A stretch of 17,006 nucleotides of DNA. It comes from JBOFHT01 sp051649785 (GTDB lineage Archaea; Methanobacteriota; Methanobacteria; Methanobacteriales; Methanobacteriaceae). Of this stretch, positions 14,405 to 17,006 are shown in pieces; the stretch's first letter is position 1, and each line of letters begins with the position of its first letter. The stretch spans positions 1 through 17,006 of the forward strand of contig JBOFHT010000108.1 of NCBI GenBank assembly GCA_051649785.1. The letters run 5' to 3'. Position numbers and translations under genes: made by a program. The notes under the pieces were generated by a model, which ran no database searches, was not told the origin of the DNA, and saw only the letters and a list, made by a program, of their open reading frames with translations.

Positions 14405-15463
14405 TTGTTTGATGTATCTTCTGTTAAAGAGCTCCAAGAACTTAACCCATATATCATAATTGGTTGTGGGGGAGGAGGAGAAAAATTCTCTAACTTGGAA
14501 GGAATAGAAACTGTAGCTTTTATTGATGATGACCCTGAAAAACAAGGCAAAAAATTCTGCAGCTATAATGTAGGGAAAAGTTTAGAAGAAGTAATTAAAG
14601 AAACAAATGCAAAAAGTATAGCTATTATGTTACCTATTGGTGCTGAAGGTGCTGCTATCAAATATGCAGTCCAAGCTATCGATAATGGTAAAAATGTAGT
14701 TTGTTCATTTAGATCACTTCCATTAAGGGAAAATAAATCATTATTATACTTTGCAAAGCAAAAATCAGTTGTTCTTAAAGAAATAAGTCCTAGATTAGAT
14801 GTTATTAAAGATACTTTTGGAGTAGCACCTGAATCTTGCTGTGAAATACTTCCTAAAATATCATATAAAGCAAAAGCACCTGTTGTTTTTATTGGTGGAA
14901 CTTCACAAGAATGTGGTAAAAGAACTACAACAAGGCTACTTGGAAAAGCTGCAGAGGCAAAAGGAATTAATTTTGCAGTTATTTCAACAGATGAAATGGG
15001 AATTGAAGAACCTTCAGATATTAATTTTAGAGCAGGAAGTTTATCTGTAATGGATGTTCCAGCAGCTATAAAAGGAATAATTAAACGAATAGAAGAGGAA
15101 AAAAGCCCAGATATAATATTTATTGAAAGTCAATCAAGTTTAACTGAACTTGGAAATCCACATCCAAGAGGTTTATCTGCATCAATACTTATTGGAGCAG
15201 CTCCTGATGTTTCCATTGTTTGCCATAGGCCTAATCATCCTTATAGAGAACCAAAAGGAATTAATTATGAAATTAAAGCAATAGAATCATTAGAACCTAC
15301 AAAAGTTGTTGGTTTATCATTAAATCTTAAAAATGCTGATGAAAATGTTAAATCATCAGACTATGAGAATAAATATGGATTACCTGCAAGTGATGTTTAC
15401 TATGAAAGTGCTTCAAAATTATTAGATGTTATTCTAGAATATTTAGATAAAAAAATAGAATAA
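14405..15463 (+). CDS. DUF1611 family protein (COG3367-type P-loop protein)
   Basis: A 352-residue protein of the DUF1611 family. An N-terminal Rossmann-like domain has IIIGCGGGGEKF near 17-28 and VAFIDDDPEKQG. The central domain starts at about 158 with VVFIGGTSQECGKRTTTRLL, a P-loop-like nucleotide site. Further conserved features are IESQSSLTELGNPHPRGLSA and the late SIVCHRPNHPYREP. Some bacterial relatives (DgcN-type) are tied to amino-acid metabolism, but the methanogen protein has no assigned reaction. No signal peptide or membrane segment is seen. The start is taken at TTG 14405 from the ribosome binding site; an in-frame GTG at 14396 is the alternative. It stands alone between a long spacer and the sepF repeats. 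Confidence 0.82.
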   Translation: MFDVSSVKELQELNPYIIIGCGGGGEKFSNLEGIETVAFIDDDPEKQGKKFCSYNVGKSLEEVIKETNAKSIAIMLPIGAEGAAIKYAVQAIDNGKNVVCSFRSLPLRENKSLLYFAKQKSVVLKEISPRLDVIKDTFGVAPESCCEILPKISYKAKAPVVFIGGTSQECGKRTTTRLLGKAAEAKGINFAVISTDEMGIEEPSDINFRAGSLSVMDVPAAIKGIIKRIEEEKSPDIIFIESQSSLTELGNPHPRGLSASILIGAAPDVSIVCHRPNHPYREPKGINYEIKAIESLEPTKVVGLSLNLKNADENVKSSDYENKYGLPASDVYYESASKLLDVILEYLDKKIE

Positions 15464-15498
15464 TTATTTAGTAATATGATAATAAATATAATAATCTA

Positions 15499-15717
15499 TA
15501 AAGATATTTATAAGAATATTATAAAAATAGTATAATAAATTAATAATTATATACTAATATTATAAGAATATTATAGGAATAGTATAATTTAATACAGATA
15601 CTAAAGATATTTATAAGAATATTAAAAATAGTATAATAAATTAATAATTATATACTAATATTATAAGAATATTATAGGAATAGTATAATTTAATACAGAT
15701 ACTAAAGATATTTATAA
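15499..15717 (+). repeat. Tandem duplication of about 102 bases upstream of sepF
   Basis: A unit beginning TAAAGATATTTATAAGAATA starts at 15499 and again at 15602, with a truncated third start (TAAAGATATTTATAA) at 15703-15717. Copy 1 is 103 bases and copy 2 is 101, differing by a two-base deletion near the start of the unit. Otherwise the copies look identical, which indicates recent duplication. Each unit holds TATA-like strings such as GATATTTATAA, so the promoter region of sepF may have been doubled. Confidence 0.9.
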
Positions 15718-15744
15718 TAACAACAGTTACAATGGAGATTAAGA

Positions 15745-16140
15745 ATGGGATTTGTTGATGGTTTAAAAAGAAGTCTAGGATTAGAAGAAGAAAGAACAGA
15801 TCAGGAAATACACAGTGATTTTACAGAAGAGTTGTTTGCAAATGAACCTGACTTTGTAATCACTCCAGAACAACCATTTTATGAAGTAATATTAATGAAA
15901 GTAAAAACTATGGATGATATGCAATATGTTTTTGACCAAATAGTTGAGGAAAAAAACCCTGTTATTATTGATCTTAGCTATCTAGAACAAGAAGGAACCG
16001 ATAGTCTTAAATTAGCTGGAGAAAAATTAAAAATATTACGTGAGGAATACAAATCAGAAGCAATATTACTTCACAAAGATGATAATAAAAATTTAATAAT
16101 AATTACTCCAGATAAAGTAAAATTAATAAGAAAAGATTAG
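15745..16140 (+). CDS. sepF: Archaeal SepF, FtsZ membrane anchor
   Basis: A 131-residue SepF (DUF552). The N-terminal MGFVDGLKRSLGLEEE is the amphipathic helix that anchors SepF to the membrane. An acidic linker follows to about residue 40. The core runs from 44 to 128, with PFYEVILMKVKTMDDMQ, NPVIIDLSYLEQEGTD and a closing LIIITPDKVKLI. SepF binds the C-terminal tail of FtsZ and tethers the division ring to the membrane; archaeal SepF has been studied in Methanobrevibacter smithii and Haloferax. The ATG has GGAG seven bases upstream. The upstream tandem duplication is the odd part of its context. The next gene converges on it with 62 bases between stops. Confidence 0.93.
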   Translation: MGFVDGLKRSLGLEEERTDQEIHSDFTEELFANEPDFVITPEQPFYEVILMKVKTMDDMQYVFDQIVEEKNPVIIDLSYLEQEGTDSLKLAGEKLKILREEYKSEAILLHKDDNKNLIIITPDKVKLIRKD

Positions 16141-16202
16141 ATAAATAAAGTATTAGATAAATTATTTAAAAATTGTTAAACATATAATTGTTTCACACTA
16201 TA

Positions 16203-16958
16203 TTATAAATTAAAAAATACTTTTGCATTTAATTCAGCTACTTTATTAATTTCTTTATTGTTAAACCCTAATAGCTTTAATTCTCTTACTGTTTTAGGAA
16301 CTGAAAGAATATCCGAAGGTAAGTAGCTAACATCACTATTTAGTGTGAATTTATCAAATCCATAATTTTCAAGTATATAAACTGCAGATTCTATTTCCAT
16401 TTTCTTTGGTTGGACTGTTAAACCAATTGTAAAATCTTCATTAATTACTTCCCCAATAGTTTCAGGATTAATATGGTCTATTAAAACTAAAGAAGGATTT
16501 ATTTCATTTAAAACAATTTCTTTAATAGATTTAAGAACTTCCAGTTTATTTTTCCTAGGAGTATGAATAATAACTTTAGTTTTTGTCATATCTGCAATTT
16601 CTAGCTGTTTTCTAAAAACTTCTATTTCTAAGTCAGTTAATTGTTCTAGCCCAATTTCACCAATAGCTACAATTTGATTTTTACTAATTAATTCTTCTAA
16701 TTTTCCTAAAACAACATCATAGTTTTTACTTATATTAGTAGGGTGTACTCCTAATGCTACATTAAGTTTTAAACCATTTTCAGAAGCTCTTTTTGTTTCA
16801 TAATTTAAAATTCTATTAAAATGATTTAATAAAACAGATTCATTTGATATTTTATAAGGATAAAATGCACAGGTAATAGCCTCATCAATTCCAGCAATAT
16901 ACATATTTTTAAAGTCTTCATAAGAACGTGAATCCGCGTGTATATGAGTATCAATCAT
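16203..16958 (-). CDS. TatD-related metal-dependent hydrolase (COG1099-type)
   Basis: A 251-residue amidohydrolase-fold protein. Metal-binding motifs are in the expected order: DTHIHAD at 3-9 (His5, His7), ALGVHP at 68-73, GEIGLE at 100-105 (Glu101), IIHTP at 130-134 (His132), LIDH at 159-162 (His162) and NSDVSY at 207-212 (Asp209). This is the TatD-like TIM-barrel set, closest in feel to the archaeal COG1099 group, whose substrate is not established; nuclease or phosphoesterase activity is possible. The ATG is preceded by GGAGTTGAT at the right spacing. Its promoter lies near or beyond the right edge of the window. Confidence 0.85.
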   Translation of the reverse strand: MIDTHIHADSRSYEDFKNMYIAGIDEAITCAFYPYKISNESVLLNHFNRILNYETKRASENGLKLNVALGVHPTNISKNYDVVLGKLEELISKNQIVAIGEIGLEQLTDLEIEVFRKQLEIADMTKTKVIIHTPRKNKLEVLKSIKEIVLNEINPSLVLIDHINPETIGEVINEDFTIGLTVQPKKMEIESAVYILENYGFDKFTLNSDVSYLPSDILSVPKTVRELKLLGFNNKEINKVAELNAKVFFNL

Positions 16959-17006
16959 AATATCAACTCCAAAATAGAAAAATACTAAATTAATGTTAAT
17001 AATATT

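Noticed and set aside
15499..15717. CRISPR array
   Set aside because: The units are about 102 bases, contiguous and without unique spacers, so this is a tandem duplication.

Overview
This window is very AT-rich chromosomal DNA from a hydrogen-oxidising methanogenic archaeon. It is most likely a member of the Methanobacteriales, with Methanobrevibacter or a close relative the best fit. This rests on five methanogenesis marker genes plus marker 2, archaeal housekeeping genes (Nob1, Trm5b, SepF, ZPR1, 2-phosphoglycerate kinase, TRAM), Asn/Lys/Ile-biased proteins, and ribosome binding sites matching AGGAGGTGAT. No tRNA, rRNA, IS element or CRISPR array was seen.

Layout. Positions 1-421 hold the 3' end of a HEPN-type gene and a short minus-strand TRAM-domain gene broken by a one-base deletion. 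A promoter-like gap follows. Then come nob1 (rRNA maturation) and a DUF2117 gene with long asparagine linkers. Positions 2899-9888 are the core: marker 2, marker 3, marker 6 (overlapping marker 3), marker 5, marker 15, marker 17 and nifB, all on the plus strand. mtnA follows nifB by 30 bases. Converging on mtnA from the right are three minus-strand genes: trm5b, a ZPR1 zinc-finger protein and a 2-phosphoglycerate kinase. After a 570-base divergent spacer come a DUF1611 gene and sepF on the plus strand. sepF is preceded by a tandem duplication of about 102 bases. A minus-strand TatD/COG1099-type hydrolase ends the window.

How the genes work together. Markers 3, 5, 6, 15 and 17 belong to the set tied to activating or maturing methyl-coenzyme M reductase (MCR), the methane-forming nickel enzyme. 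Marker 15 is an ATPase of the BcrAD/BadFG type that reductively activates enzymes. NifB is the radical-SAM enzyme that builds the 8Fe core cluster of nitrogenase. No other nif gene is present. Its place beside the markers fits the idea that an ATP-driven, nitrogenase-like iron-sulfur machine activates MCR. The mtnA gene behind nifB may recycle the 5'-deoxyadenosine or methylthioadenosine by-products of radical-SAM chemistry. These functional links are inference from family knowledge and gene order; the sequence directly shows the genes, motifs, spacing and repeats.

Starts were refined by ribosome binding sites. nifB and the ZPR1 gene most likely start at internal ATGs. The 2-phosphoglycerate kinase and DUF1611 genes most likely start at TTG.
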